Shown: in pieces, positions 40,901 to 52,975 of the stretch
How the letters are laid out: each line of letters starts with the position of its first letter
How positions within the stretch are numbered: position 1 is the first letter of the stretch
Origin: Brachyhypopomus gauderio
Taxonomy: Eukaryota; Chordata; Actinopteri; Gymnotiformes; Hypopomidae
Assembly: GCF_052324685.1 (NCBI RefSeq)
Contig: NW_027506876.1
Location: forward strand, 1,381,001-1,445,000
DNA: 64,000 nt
Direction: 5' to 3'
Notes under the pieces: model-generated
Told to the model about the DNA's origin: nothing
The model's database searches: none
The model's input: only the letters and a program-made list of their open reading frames with translations
Position numbers and translations under genes: made by a program

Positions 40901-43900
40901 AGCTGAATACAGAACAGCTTCTTGATTTCGAAATGCCCATCTTATAATGTGCCTCATGTCATTGTTTATAATATATGGTGACATATATCATATATGGTGA
41001 TTTCTCCTTTGTTTGTCAGATCTTTTTATTTTTTGTGGGCCTCCATTCCAAACAACCCTCTTCATTATTAACACCAAGTTCTACAGATGTGCCCCCACCA
41101 CTGTGTTTGGGTGGAGGTGTTGTAGCACTGTCACCCCCACTGAAACCTTCCTCCTTCTCTCCTCTTAACTGCCAGATCTGTTTCACCCCCTGCGTCAGCC
41201 TGTCTACCCTCCCACCTCCCCCACTGCCCCAACCACCACTCCCTTACATAGTAGCAGCACTCCGACGCAGGTAAACCCGCTGGGTCCACACGCCCTCATG
41301 ACCTTTCACCCCTTGAGTCTCCACGGGTAGGGGTGGTATTTCACACTGGCAGTAGAGTCCCGCAAGGTGTTTGCACAACACGTGTAATACTGGCTTAACA
41401 CTTAACACTTCCATGTAGCTGTTCAGGACACAAATGAGTCAGGTGTGATTAAGCTGTGTGGAATGAGAGATGGCTTGCCTCAGATTAGCGTGGCGCTACA
41501 CAACACCTTTGAGTCAGGCTCGGCATTTGGTGCCATGTTTTTCAGTAGGTTTCTACATACTGCGTTTGTCGAACACGTATCAAATACCTCGTTCTGGACA
41601 AACACAACGGCAGTTATTATTTAGTAATTACAACACTATTCAGTTTCCAAACCTACCTGGTGAAACTGAGAAATCGTGGTGAAAATATAGAAGGATTAGC
41701 CGACTATTGTTCTATTGTCAGCATGCCAAACGTTGTGCTGTGCGGTCTAACCGTGTCCTCTCCACAGGCGCCGTTGCTGCCGTCCATGTCTCTCCCCCCA
41801 GAACTGAGCTCCATCCCGCTGGCTCCGCTCTCCAGCTCCCCTTCCATGTCCAGTCAGGGTGGCCTCGACTCGGTCAGCTTCATGTCTCTCTTCCCTACAT
41901 GCCTGTGTTCTCAGTCCGTCATGGCTCCCACAGCGGCCCTGCCCCCGCCGTCTGCGCACACGCTGCGCTGTCTGCCCATCGCCCCCCTGCCCCAGCCCGT
42001 GCCCACCGTGCCCACCGTGCCCACCGCGGTCACGCATGCCGCCCCGTCCCCCGTCACTCCCAGCGCGGCCGCCACCAGCGCCAGCCAGTCCAGCTTTGCC
42101 CTTTCCCCGGCCCCCTCGCGCCAGGACGCCGTGGCGGGGGGGCAGGTGGCCCCGTCCTGCCCCCCTTTACCCCCGCCGCCTCAGACCTTCGCCATGCCCT
42201 GCTCCATTCTGCCCTCCAGCTCCACGAAGAAGAACCGGCCCATCGTGCCCTCGCCTCGCCTCATACTAGGTCAGTGCTTCCCCTGCCACAGGTCACGCAG
42301 CCAGACCACTGACTATGGTGGAAACAAACATTTTTGTTACGTCTGTCAATATGCTGATATGAGAGAAATGGAGTCCTAAAACACTAAAAACAGAATTTAT
42401 GCTTCGTTCATTGGGTTTTAAAGAGATTGACAGCTTGTATTTATGCATTAACGTTTCCATTTTCATTTTGCTTCATTTCCAGGTCCTGCCAGTGCAGTGA
42501 TCGTCACTCCACCTCCCCGTAAATCGGATGCTGTCCCGACTACCAACGTGGTCATCACCTCCTCCTGCATTCCGCTCGTAAGCCCTCACTTCTCATATTA
42601 ACTCTACAACAGGCTCTTTTTGGACAGCTGTTGGAGTCCAGTTTCGTTTTTGCTCCTTTTCACAGGGGTCTAGCTTCCACATTGTCTCACAGAACCAGAA
42701 ATCGCCTCAACTCATTGTGCCCAAGCAGGAAACTGCCCCGTGTGCACCCAGTTGCAAGAGCCCTGCTCCCTCTCCCTGCTCAGGTGAGACACACTCTTTC
42801 AGGTTCATCCTCATTTTCCAAACATCTAAACAACCGAAAGTGTTCAAGTGCCCCACCCAAAATTGACTTTGGAATCTTTTTCTTGGCAGCATAATAAATC
42901 TCTTAGTGCCACCAGTAAACTTTATATGGCCTCTTTGTTTTCGTCCTCATTTTAAGTACGTCTATGCTGTTTGTTCCTACTTTTCAGCACGCGATAGACG
43001 AAATTCAGGTCAAGGGTCACCTCTAGGGGTGGAGCAGGTGCCAAGCCCACAGTCTCCACTCAACAGCACCACGGGCCTGACCAAGAACGAGACCACCCAG
43101 GTAGCCAGACAGTGTGCTCTTAGGGTTAGAGCTTACCCTTAACACCTAACCCTTAACACCTAACCCTAACACTGATGAGCCTGCTAACCCTAACCTTAAC
43201 CCCTAACTCTTAACACTAACCCTGCTGAATTTACAGACTGCACCCAACTAAACTAGCACCACAGTAATTTCTACAAGTACTGGTTCCTCACTACATCTGA
43301 CAAGTTCTTTCTATGTCTGGCCTGAAACAGCAACATATTCCAAGCCTGAATGAAGTTTGCCAAAGAAATAATCATATGGAGAAAAGTTTGAATAACAAAG
43401 GTTGAACTTTTTGGCTGTAAAACAAAATAAATGTGCAAAAAAACGTCACAGCACAGCATGGCATCAAAATCATGGCAGCGTCTTGCTTTGGGGGTGATCA
43501 TTCCGTAATGGGGAACCGGGACTTTGGCCATTTAGGGCCAAAACGTTGTCTCCTGCTATAACACTTATATTTCACGAATTTCATGTTTCAGCATGATGGC
43601 AACCTAAACACATTTCCAAATGTTCATTTGGCCACTAAAATCGTTCTTATTTCTGGTTTGTTATTTTGACCCTGTTCTCTTCCCCCGTCCTGTTTTTGTT
43701 TGTGTTTGCTCAGAGTCGGCGCGTGAACCACATATCGGCTGAGCAGAAAAGGCGATTCAACATCAACGTGGGCTTCAAGACTCTCTGCACCCTGGTCCCC
43801 ACTCTCAAATCACAGTCCAATGTAAACTACTTCTCCTGCACTCTTTACTCTTCTCCTGCACTCTTTACTCTTCTCCTGCACTCTTTACTTGTCTGAGTGT

Positions 43901-44165
43901 ACAGTACCATTCATCAGTTGAAAGCAGTAATGGTCTTGTTGATGTTTTTGATGTGTTGGTCTTGTGACTGAAATTGTGTGACTGATGGTTAATGCCACTT
44001 TAGTGTAATTTTACTTTTTACCTGTTTAAAGGTTATGTTAACTGTTTAAAGGTTATGTTAACTGTTTAAAGCAGGGGTGCCCACAGTTTTCAGCTTGCGA
44101 GCTACTTATAAGATGACCAAGTCAGAAAGATCTACCGGGGGTGGCGGCGAACGTAATTTGTTGAG

Positions 44166-44197
<32 letters not shown>

Positions 44198-47071
44198 GGC
44201 GAACGTAATTTGTTGAGTGGATTGCAGATTGGCTACCGTGAATGTCAATCAAAATACAACCGTCAGAGCAGATGTGCTGATTCATCTACTACTATTTTAT
44301 GTGACGCGATCTACGCACATTCCTTCGCGATCGACCGACACTTCCTTCGCGATCGACCGGTCGATCGCGATCGACGTAATGAGCACCCCTGGTTTAAAGG
44401 TTATGTTAACTGTTTAAAGGTTAGGTTAACTGTTTAAAGGTTAGGTTAACTGTTTAAAGGTTATGTTTACAGAGTGTGCGTAGCATTATCTATTAGAGAG
44501 CTGAATCCATTTTGGTTACTGTTCCAGGAAAAAATGGCGCATGACATTTATTTCACAATTTTTAGATATTTCTTTATTTTTATTATGAGCCTGTACATCA
44601 GTGGGACTCCAGCTACCAACTGGGACTGCAGACAAACACGTTGTGTTGTGAGCAGTGTGAACCGAGCTGGCATCGCGCCTAATTCAGTGTTGTGGACTGG
44701 ACTTGTTTTGTTGATGCTGTTGTAGACTGTTGGTTCACATATTAGTCCAAATCAGTGCTTGTGGCTGCAATGTCTTCATCATCTCACTGTTCTGACCCTT
44801 TTGGAAGAAAATGGGTTAAAAGTTTTACCACAGTCATTAGATTGGCATATTAGTGGGGGAATCCTTAGTGTTTGTCGTGTAACACCTGAAAAGTCCACCA
44901 GGGGTCAGACAGCAGCTTTTGGAGTGTCTGTGCCTGCTTTGATAACTTCACCCTAGATGAGGGAGAACAGTGTGAAATAAGCTTGAGTGCACAAAGCACA
45001 CATTTTCACAATTATGCAGGTTCCTTCCACTGCCAGTGTGTTCAGGTTCTTAAAGAGGCTCTTCAACCTGAATGGCTGCCTCTCTGTTTGGGTTGCCAGA
45101 TCAGTAATGCCGTAACCCTCCAGAAGACCGTCGAGTACATTGGAAAACTGCAGCAGGAAAGGCAGCAGATGCAGGAGGAGACGAGGCGACTGCGTGAGGA
45201 GATCGAGGAGCTCCAGGCATCCATAAAGTTAGTTTTCCCCATTATTATAAATGAAATGTGTAGTTTCATGTGTAGAAAGTGATAATTAAATACTTGTGGA
45301 GACCAATAGCAAGTGATCTAATACAGTTTTCAGCGTAATGACACGGTTTAGCTCCATGAAGAGTTGAGGTTGTACTCCCCTCCGTCAGCTTGAGCAGTGC
45401 CGTCCCATGAGAGGACCGCACACAGTTATGGGGCCGACTGCTTTCAGACATTTCTTGAAACTGACTGCTGTTTGTTTTCTATTAAAGTTCATGCCAGGAA
45501 CAGCTCCCAGAGACTGGCGTCCCCATTACGCGCCATCGTTTTGATCATATGAAGGAGAAGTTTGATGAGTATGTCAAGAACCGAACTCTGCAGAACTGGA
45601 AGTTCTGGGTTGTATCCTTTTCAGACCCAGTTAACGGCTCAGCTGGAGGGGTGTGACCTTCTTCCACATGGTTACGTGTGGATATATCCTGAAAACTGCA
45701 GTAACAAAGGCAGTTTGAATGGTGTGAGAGCTAATCTGTGCCTGTGGTGGGACTGCAGAGGAATGACCTCTGAACACCCACTTCACCGCCCATCTCGTTG
45801 CTCGTCTTTACTGCTACCACAAAGTTATAGATCACAAAACTTTAATGCATCCAGGTTGTAAATTAACAACATGGTTTGTTACGATCAAACAATGTATACG
45901 GTGTTTATTGACACAATCAAGACTCTCTTTTCCTTAAAGGTTTTCTTCCAGTTTAGCATCATCATTAGGCCTCTGTTTGAGTCCTTCAACGGGAGTGTGT
46001 CCACCAGCAGCAGGAGTGAACTGTGTGACAGCACCATGCAGTGGCTGGACCGGGACTGTGCTTTGCCCATCCTCAGACCCAGTAGGCATTTCCACGCACT
46101 CACACGGCTGCTCAGTGAAGCCCTTGCTTGGCTTGGTGCTATAGTCCACAGGTCTCCTGCTGGGTTGCCAAAGAACCTGCAGTCTGTCCACATTTTAGTT
46201 TTATAATAGCCACTAAACCAACTGAGAACTGGTGAAACACCACATTGATTGGTTGAGACGGCAACGCATATTTAATGCATATGCTCTGGCACCGTTATTA
46301 TTTTGTCTGCAAGCATTAAATAATTTGGCCAAAAATAATGTCTAACCTTGCAAATATCCACTGTAGGCTTATTGTCTGCCTCAAAGAAAGCAGATGATTC
46401 AGCAGATATGTGATTTTGAGTCATCGCCTTCCTCTCTTTTTAATTTGTATGTGTTAAAGCATATCGAGATGCCTATCTTTAAAACGGCAGTGTACTGAGG
46501 TTTTTTTCTTTGGTTTTTGTAAAAAGATTTAATAAAAAAAAGATAGGACCATGCTACAAAACATCCGCCATTAAGTGTGTACGTCACAGAATAAAATAAG
46601 ATGGAAAGAGTGGGAGTGAAATGGACATTGGAGACCCCAAATTGGCAAAATCCATTAAGCCATCAGTGAAAACATTTCAAAGCAGAAGCACATAGATATT
46701 CTGTTCATGGCAATCATATGGAAACATTTAATAATGTGAAATCAAGCTTAGGGTAGAGATAGGAGTCATCTGGTTGGTCTGTTTCATGACAAGCATCCCA
46801 GATTTTTATTTGCGTTTAGTGTGTATTTTTAGCTCATTGCTTACACAGCATTTGATTATAATGAGATAAGGTTTCCTTATTAGGAGTTTCAGACAGTCAG
46901 CTTGATCTCCATCTGTTATTCACTGGTCTGTCTTCTCTCGCACTAACAGTGGTGTTACGGACACTACGGCAGCTAAGCACTACAACGTCCATCTTGACTG
47001 ATCCTGCGCTCCTTCCGGAAGAATCCAGGCAGGCAGTAATCGGTCCTAAACAGCACTCTGCCGAGTCCTAG
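31387..47071 (+). CDS. mlxip: MLXIP (MondoA), glucose-6-phosphate-responsive bHLH-Zip transcription factor
   Basis: Seventeen exons: 31387-31688, 36401-36507, 36585-36670, 36843-36932, 37224-37265, 39127-39370, 39545-39634, 41176-41270, 41768-42269, 42483-42577, 42666-42783, 42988-43100, 43714-43821, 45100-45227, 45488-45611, 45952-46081, 46950-47071. They total 2496 nt, 831 residues (human 919). The Mondo conserved regions are visible: SGHFMVS (42-48), the KKGYDFDTVNKQTCQTY segment, LVSPKWKNFKGLKLLWRDKI and IEIVLREYHKWRTYFKKR. MSEFSDTLFSTL and GNADMIQPGLIPLQPNLDF follow. A Pro/Ser-rich centre (exon 9) leads to the basic HLH start HISAEQKRRFNIN (about residue 634), the zipper, and the C-terminal cytoplasmic-localisation domain (NWKFWVFSIIIRPLFESFNG). 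It pairs with MLX at carbohydrate response elements such as TXNIP. The KKGYDFDTVNK block distinguishes it from ChREBP. Exon 6 starts differently from the human protein. Confidence 0.95.
31841..33730. repeat. 1.9-kb ACATAGATCTCTCTCT minisatellite in MLXIP intron 1
   Basis: More than a hundred degenerate units of 12-16 bp with the form ACATAGATCTCTCTCT, including a (CT)n/(AT)n segment at 31880-31942. Most units contain AGATCT. Reading frames across it give spurious repetitive ORFs on the minus strand. Confidence 0.95.
33731..36400. other. Remainder of MLXIP intron 1
   Basis: No exon or clear mobile element identified. The content is unique-looking, with a T-run at 34622-34637. Confidence 0.4.
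39796..40838. mobile_element. hAT-like DNA transposon in MLXIP intron 7
   Basis: The left end is CAGCCCCATCGACAGGG and the right end, reversed, is CAGGCCCGTTGACAG, so the termini form imperfect inverted repeats. The perfect 8-bp duplication GCTGTGAT flanks both sides (39788-39795 and 40839-40846). Internal CCCGGGCCCC blocks are repeated near both ends. No intact transposase is encoded. Confidence 0.85.
43115..43230. repeat. Degenerate telomere-like (CCCTAA)n tract in MLXIP intron 12
   Basis: TTAGGG at 43119, then repeated CCTAACCCTTAACA and ACCCTAAC-type units through about 43225. This looks like an interstitial telomeric or related satellite tract. Confidence 0.7.
43829..43890. repeat. Three 20-bp tandem units after MLXIP exon 13
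   Basis: CTTCTCCTGCACTCTTTACT is repeated three times, starting 8 nt after the exon 13 donor. Confidence 0.9.
44029..44475. repeat. 20-bp tandem array interrupted by a hAT-like MITE
   Basis: Units of GTTATGTTAACTGTTTAAAG occur at 44029-44071 and resume at 44392-44470. A mobile element (44072-44391) splits the array. Confidence 0.85.
44072..44391. mobile_element. hAT-like MITE in MLXIP intron 13
   Basis: The ends are CAGGGGTGCCCA and the complement of CAGGGGTGCTCA. They are flanked by GTTTAAAG on both sides (44064-44071, 44392-44399), which fits an 8-bp duplication, although the host tandem array contains the same word. The interior has a run of about 29 G (44168-44196) and GATCGACCG-type palindromes. 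Confidence 0.8.
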
Positions 47072-48735
47072 CCCTTGGTCGGTCTGGACGTCTCTCTCAG
47101 GCCTAGCAGGACATTCTCAGGAGGCTGGGGCGGGCGTGGCAATAACTTCACGTGCCTTGCTTGGGGCCTTGCTTCAACATACTCTACAGTTTGATTTTGA
47201 ACTCTGAGAGCTTGTGGTGGAGTATTCTCCTTTTCTGCATTCATTGATTTTATTGCAGACCATATTTTTGGTTGTAACAGTGTTAAGAGGACCGGGCTGC
47301 TTTGGACATAGCTCAGAAGCGGTTGGCCATGGCACCGACTGCCTGCCAGGCACAGGTTAACACAGGTTAACACAGGTTAAAAAAGGACAAACCAAGCCCC
47401 TCCCCTCAGATGAACAAGTACAGTAGATCCCCGGAAGTGGACGGTAATCCGTTCCGAAACTCACGTCGACAACTTATGCGGTCGAGTTCCAAATTGAATT
47501 TCCCCAAAAGAAATAACTGAAAACCGATTAATTGTTTCTCAATTTTTTTACCATAAATTTTCACATTTCCCTACAAAAATGATCAACAATTACTTTTGTA
47601 GGTAAATAATACTGTATAAAGCTAATGTTTTAACAAAATAATCTTAACATATCCAATGAATTCCAATGCTAAGTCTCACACGAATGCCTTTTTCATACTT
47701 CTCTATGATTGCCTTTTTGAACCATTTTCCTCTTCTTCTTTTCTGCTGTCTTTCTTGGGACCCATGTTTTTGTCTAAAACAGTACAAAAAACAGCTAAAA
47801 TACTGCAAAGGCTTCGAGCACAGCCTCAAATGGTTTAAAAACCTTTTGAACAACAACGGCAACTAATGGCAACTAGCGGCATGTGACCGAAGCACGAACT
47901 GCATTTTGTTTACAAAAGTCACGTGAGTTGGTCAGATTCCAAAGTTTTGTTCGAGCTCAGAGATAAGATTTTCTTGAAATTTTGCGTCAAACTGAATGTG
48001 GAGTACTGAGGCGGTCGAATTTCGGGGTTCTACTGTACTGTGTCTCAGTCTCCTGGACTGACAGTCTTCTGTCTTCCACATTTTTTGTACTTCTAAGCTA
48101 CCACTGTGTGTCACAGGGTCAGAGGTTTGTAAGCTGTGTCTGTGTCTGTGCACTAAACGCACGCCTTTCATACAGTGGGGTAAGGTAAATTTTACCATCC
48201 ACCACAGTTGTGAACAAATATCCAAAAACAAGTCGTGTGCCTCAACAGCAGAGGGGAAAGCTGAATTGTATGTATCAATCTCAGATTAGATCTGTTCCTC
48301 GAGAATTTTCCTCTTTCTTAAAGGATAGAAAGATGAAGAGCGCTTCAGGAAGCCCACTGCACTCTTGGAGAGGTTTAGAAAAGTGTGTTTTTTGGAACTG
48401 TTATTTCTCTTTGCATGTGCTTTTCAATGGAACGATGTATGAAAATAAAAAAGTATATCTTCATTCTTTCATTGAGTCAGTTTTATGATTAGTTGCCTGT
48501 AAATTCCCACTGGTTTCAGAGCAAACTTTGTAGTCTTAAAGTAAAAAAAGTTTACTGACTAGCAAAAAAAATATGTCCTCAAATATGATAAAATGTAAGT
48601 TCTAGCAAAAAACATTGCCTTACAAGTGAGCCAAAATAAGCTTTTGTTATAGTTTCTAAACTGTGGTAATCAGGTGCTTTGCGGTAACCTTACAGGAGGA
48701 CTGGATCCTTCAAAGTTGGGCCATCATCCTAACCA
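47072..48735. other. MLXIP 3' UTR and downstream DNA
   Basis: Noncoding. It contains the TA-flanked MITE at 47421-48035 and an AATAAA at 48444-48449 that could serve MLXIP if the 3' UTR runs through the MITE. Confidence 0.5.
47421..48035. mobile_element. TA-flanked MITE (pogo/mariner-like) downstream of MLXIP
   Basis: The left end CAGTAGATCCCCGGAAG and the right end read in reverse, CAGTAGAACCCCGAAATTCG, are inverted repeats. Both sides abut TA (47419-47420, 48036-48037), the mariner-superfamily target. No transposase is visible. Confidence 0.75.
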
Positions 48736-48740
48736 GGTAG

Positions 48741-49163
48741 TGTCACGGTGAGGGCCACCAGAGGGCGCGCAACCCGGCCAGCAGCCGATCCCAGCACACA
48801 CCCCCGCGCACGCAGCCACTCCCACAGTCGCAATCACCATCATACTGAGCACCTGTTTCTTGTTTACTTTGCACTTCTTAAGCCCGCAGGTCGTCTGGTC
48901 CAGTGCTGCACATTGCCGCTACACGAGCGTCTCTGGTTGATAGCAAGTCCCTACCGTGTGTGTACGCTACGAGCTTCACCTTGCATCCACAGTGTATGCG
49001 CTACGAGCTTTACCTTGCATCTACAGTGTGTGCGCTACGAGCTTTACCGTGCATTACTTGCTGTGTATGCGCTACGAGTATTACTGGTTGCCATGGATAA
49101 TAAACCACCTTCTGTCCAACCCACGTCTCCGGCTGCCTCTGTCCCGACGCCCCCGGCGTCACA
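48741..49163 (+). repeat. 5' LTR
   Basis: 423 bp. Compared with the 3' LTR it has one fewer tandem CTACGAGCTTTACC unit, a short deletion near its 5' end, and an extra CTCCGGCTGCCTCTG-type segment near its 3' end. It is otherwise nearly identical. The gag-like reading frame begins within it at ATG 49093. Confidence 0.95.
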
Positions 49164-52100
49164 GAATGTGCAGCCTGGAGCAGCCGGAGGCGAGGGCGCC
49201 TCTGCTATAGAGGTGTTGGCCCATCAAGGCATCATCCAGGGCAGACAACAGCAGGAGCTCCAGGAGCTCCGCTCAGTAGTGAATACCCTGACGACCTGCA
49301 TCCAGGCTCTGACGGTACAGGCATCTGCGCGCCAAGAACGCCGATTCCTCCACCCGAGCCCTATAACGGGGACCCGGAGCGCTGTGAGGGCTTCCTGGTC
49401 CAGTGCCAGCTCTATTTTACCAGCATGCCCCACCTGGAGGAGAAGGAGAAAGTCGGCTTCATGGTAAACAGGTTGCCGAGCCCATGGAGATGGGTGCTGC
49501 CGCCCCCCCCCCCCCCCCTCACTTGTACCGCTGGTCCGAGGAGGGGGCGGGCTAGGGTAAGTATCGCTCTGATGGGTAATCTTTTAACTTGGGAGGCGTC
49601 AGTGTCTTACGGGGCGATGTCCTTATCTGTGTTTGCGTTAGTGGACACAGGAGCCTCGGGGAACCTGATGCGGAGGAGCGTCGCTGAGCAGCTGAGGGTG
49701 CCCCTGATCCAACTCGAGGAGCCGAGACGCGTGCATGCACTGGACGGGCGACCTGTGGGCGGGGGTTTTATTTCTCACCGCACTGCACCAGTCACCATAC
49801 ACGTTCAGGGCCGTGGTTTTTTTGTACTCTCTTCCACACGCTATTCCATCACATTAGGTCTCCCATGGTTTAAACTCCACAACCCAGTCATCGACTGGTC
49901 CACGGGTAGGCTGCTGAAGTGGGTAGCGCCCCTGCAGGGCACCCGGTCTCCCTCCCGTGTGTTCGCGCAATCCACCAGCGTTGAGAGCCCTAACATCAGC
50001 TCCACCCCAGTCATTCCCGCTCCGTACCGTGATCTAGCGGAGGTGTTCAGCGCTGCCAAGGCAACCCAGTTACCACCCCACCGACCCTGGGACTCTCACA
50101 TCACCCTCAAGGCAGGTACTACGCCACCGCGCGGTCGAGTCTATCCACTTTCTCAGGAAGAGGAGCGGGTCATGGCTCAGTATGTTAAGGAGGCTCTCGC
50201 TCAGGGCTATATTACTCCCTCCACCTCTCCCGCCTCAGCCAGCGTCTTCTTCGTAAAGAAGAAAGACGGTGGACTGAGGCCATGCGTAGATTACCGAGGG
50301 CTCAATTCCCTCTTAGTGAACTTTGCCTACCCGCTGCCTCTAGTGCCGTCGGCGCTGGAGCAGTTAAGGAGGGCTAAAGTCTTCACTAAACTAGATCTGC
50401 GCAGCGCCTACAACCTTATTCGCGTACGCGAGGGTGATGAATGGAAGACGGCGTTTAGTACCTCTACGGGTCACTATGAGTATCGCGTCTTGCCTTATGG
50501 CTTGGCCTCTGCTCCGTCGTTCTTCCAGGCGTTCATTAACGAGGTCATAAGGGAGTATTTGAATAGATGCGTTGTCGCTTACATCGACGATTCTGATCTA
50601 TTCTCCCTCCTATGGCCAACATGTGCGTGATGTACGGGCAGTTCTGGGCACGCTCTTGCGCAATCGGTTGTATTGCAAGCTCGAGAAGTGCGAGTTCCAT
50701 CTCAGTGAGATGAACTTCCTAGGCTACACCATTAGGCCAGGCTCCGTGCACATGCAGCACAGGAAGGTGGAGGCAGTCGTGAAATGGACGCAGCCTCACA
50801 CACGGCGCGAGCTGCAGAGATTTCTGGGCTTCGCGAATTTCTACAGGCGGTTCATTCGCGCATATAGTCAGATCGCAGAGCCCTTTACTGACATGCTGAG
50901 AGGGGGAGGAGTTAAGCTTCGCTGGACAGAGAGATCTACGAGAGCGTTCAACCAGCTGAAGCAAGCGTTTGTCGACGCGCCGGTTCTGCACCAACCGGAT
51001 CCTAACCGTCCCTTTATAGTGGAGGTAGACGCGTCGAACGTGGGAGTAGGCGCGGTGCTGTCACAGCGACTGAAGAAGCATAGCTCTCTCCGTCCCATAG
51101 CCTTCTACTCGAGGAAGCTCACCACCGCCGAGCGTAACTACGGGGTGGGAGACCGTGAGTTGTTGGCCATGCGCAAGGCTTCCGGTGAGTGGAGACACTG
51201 GCTGGAGGGAGCTAAGCATCCATTCACCGTGCTTACTGACCACAAAAACCTGGAATATATCAGGACCACGAAACGGATGAACGCCCGTCAAGCCAGGTGG
51301 TCTCTGTATTTCTCTCGTTTCAAGTTCCAGGTGACGTACCGGCCAGGAGAGAAGAACCAGCGTGTGGATGCGCTGTCTAGGTCCTTTCCTGGCAGTACGG
51401 AGTCGACGAGCGAGGAGCCGGTGCTTATACCTGAGTGCATCGTGGGAGCTTTGGAGTGGAGGATCGATCGGGAGATCGAGGCAGCGAACCCGCATCCAGG
51501 ATGCCCACCGCACCGTAAGTACGTTCCCCCCGCGCACCGTAGTGCCCTCATCAGCTGGGCTCATACGTCAGTGGGGACGGGGCACCCAGGGGTGTCAAAA
51601 ACGGCTCAGTTGTTGGGGGCTCGCTACTGGTGGCCGGGGCTGCACCGGGACGTACTGCAGCAGGTGGCTGTGTGCGCGGTGCAAGGTGCCACACACTCCT
51701 CCTGCGGGTAAGCTCCTCCCTCTCCCTGCACCCAAGCAACCATGGACGCACATCGCTCTGGACTTCGTCACGGACCTCCCCCCGTCCGAGGAGAACACGG
51801 TCATCATGGTGGTGATAGACCGGTTCTCGAAGATGGTTCGCTTCCTTCCCCTGCGGGGCCTGCCCACCGCATGGGAGACTGCGGATCTCTTGTTTCGGCA
51901 CATATTCCGGCAGTTCGGTCTGCCTGAGGATATCGTGTCGGACCGGGGACCGCAGTTCACCTCACGTGTGTGGCGAGAGTTCCTGTCCAAGCTCAACATC
52001 ACGGTTAGCCTAACCTCTGGTTACCATCCGCAGGCTAACGGACAGGTGGAGCGAGCGAATCAGGAGGTGGGAAAGTTCCTGCGCGCGTACTGCAGCGAGC

Positions 52101-52975
52101 ACGCGGACACATGGTGCGCCCTTCTGCCCTGGGCCGAGTACGCACAGAACTCCCTCACTCATTCCAGCACGGGGATGACACCATTCGAGTGCGTGCTCGG
52201 TCGCCAGCCGCCGCTCTATCCTTGGAACGCCGCGTCCTCAGACCAGCCCATCGTTGAGGAGTGGTGCAAGAGGAGCGAGCGGGTGTGGGAGGACACCCAT
52301 CAGCGGCTGAGGGAGGCGATTCGGCGATTCAAGAGGAAAGCCGACTGTCGGAGGGGAGAGGCCCCATCTTATCAGGTAGGGGATAAGGTGTGGGTCTCCA
52401 CCGAAGATGGACGCCTGGGCAGGAGAGGTAAACTGGGGGAGAGATATGCCAGCCCGTACGTCATCTTGAGGCGGCTTAACCCAGTTACTTATCGCATCAG
52501 TCTGCCCGAAGACAGACGTGTGTCGCGTGCATTTCATGTGTCCGCTCTCAAGCCATACAGAGCAGGTGCATTGGAGGAGGCCTCAACGTCACGGCCGCCC
52601 TCGCCGCTGCAGTTGTCGGACGGACCCGCGTACCTCGTGGAGAGGTTACTGGACTCGAGGCGCAGAAAAGGTGGCTTACAGTACCTGGTGGACTGGGTCG
52701 GATACGGACCGGAGGAGCGCTCCTGGATACCGGCCTCTGAAGTGGTAGGCCCCTCCCTTATCGCAGACTTCCACAGGGAACATCCAGACCAGCCAGCTCC
52801 GCGGCGACGGGGAAGACCGTGTGGGAGTCGACGGGAGGGGTCCTTGGGGGAGGGCTCTGTCACGGTGAGGGGGCCGGGTCGCCACCAGAGGGCGCGCAAC
52901 CCGGCCAGCAGCCGATCCCAGCACACACCCCCGCGCACGCAGCCACTCCCACAGTCGCAATCACCATCATACTGA
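49093..52975 (+). pseudogene. gag-pol of the gypsy element, frameshifted
   Basis: The gag-like start ([13 protein letters not shown]) soon changes frame near 49340. The gag region is short, lacks a CCHC zinc knuckle, and runs through a poly-C tract (49502-49518), which suggests an internal deletion. Protease has DTGASGN at 49643. Reverse transcriptase has [17 protein letters not shown] and a disrupted YIDD active-site region near 50590, where the frame shifts. RNase H begins at VEVDASNVG. A third shift falls in the integrase zinc-binding region near 51700. The integrase core (LDFVTDLPP, SDRGPQFTS, NGQVERANQE) and a chromodomain (YLVERLLDSRRR through WIPASEV, about 52630-52760) are open. As it stands the polyprotein cannot be made in one frame. 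Confidence 0.9.

Noticed and set aside
41707-42312. Long open frames in alternative frames and on the minus strand of MLXIP exon 9
   Set aside because: High GC and Pro/Ser codon bias keep other frames open. Only the frame joining exons 8 and 10 is consistent.
48903-49210. Cysteine- and tyrosine-rich small ORFs (YELYLAS-type repeats) in the LTRs
   Set aside because: They are translations of tandem units within the LTR and recur on both LTRs and, reversed, in the solo LTR.
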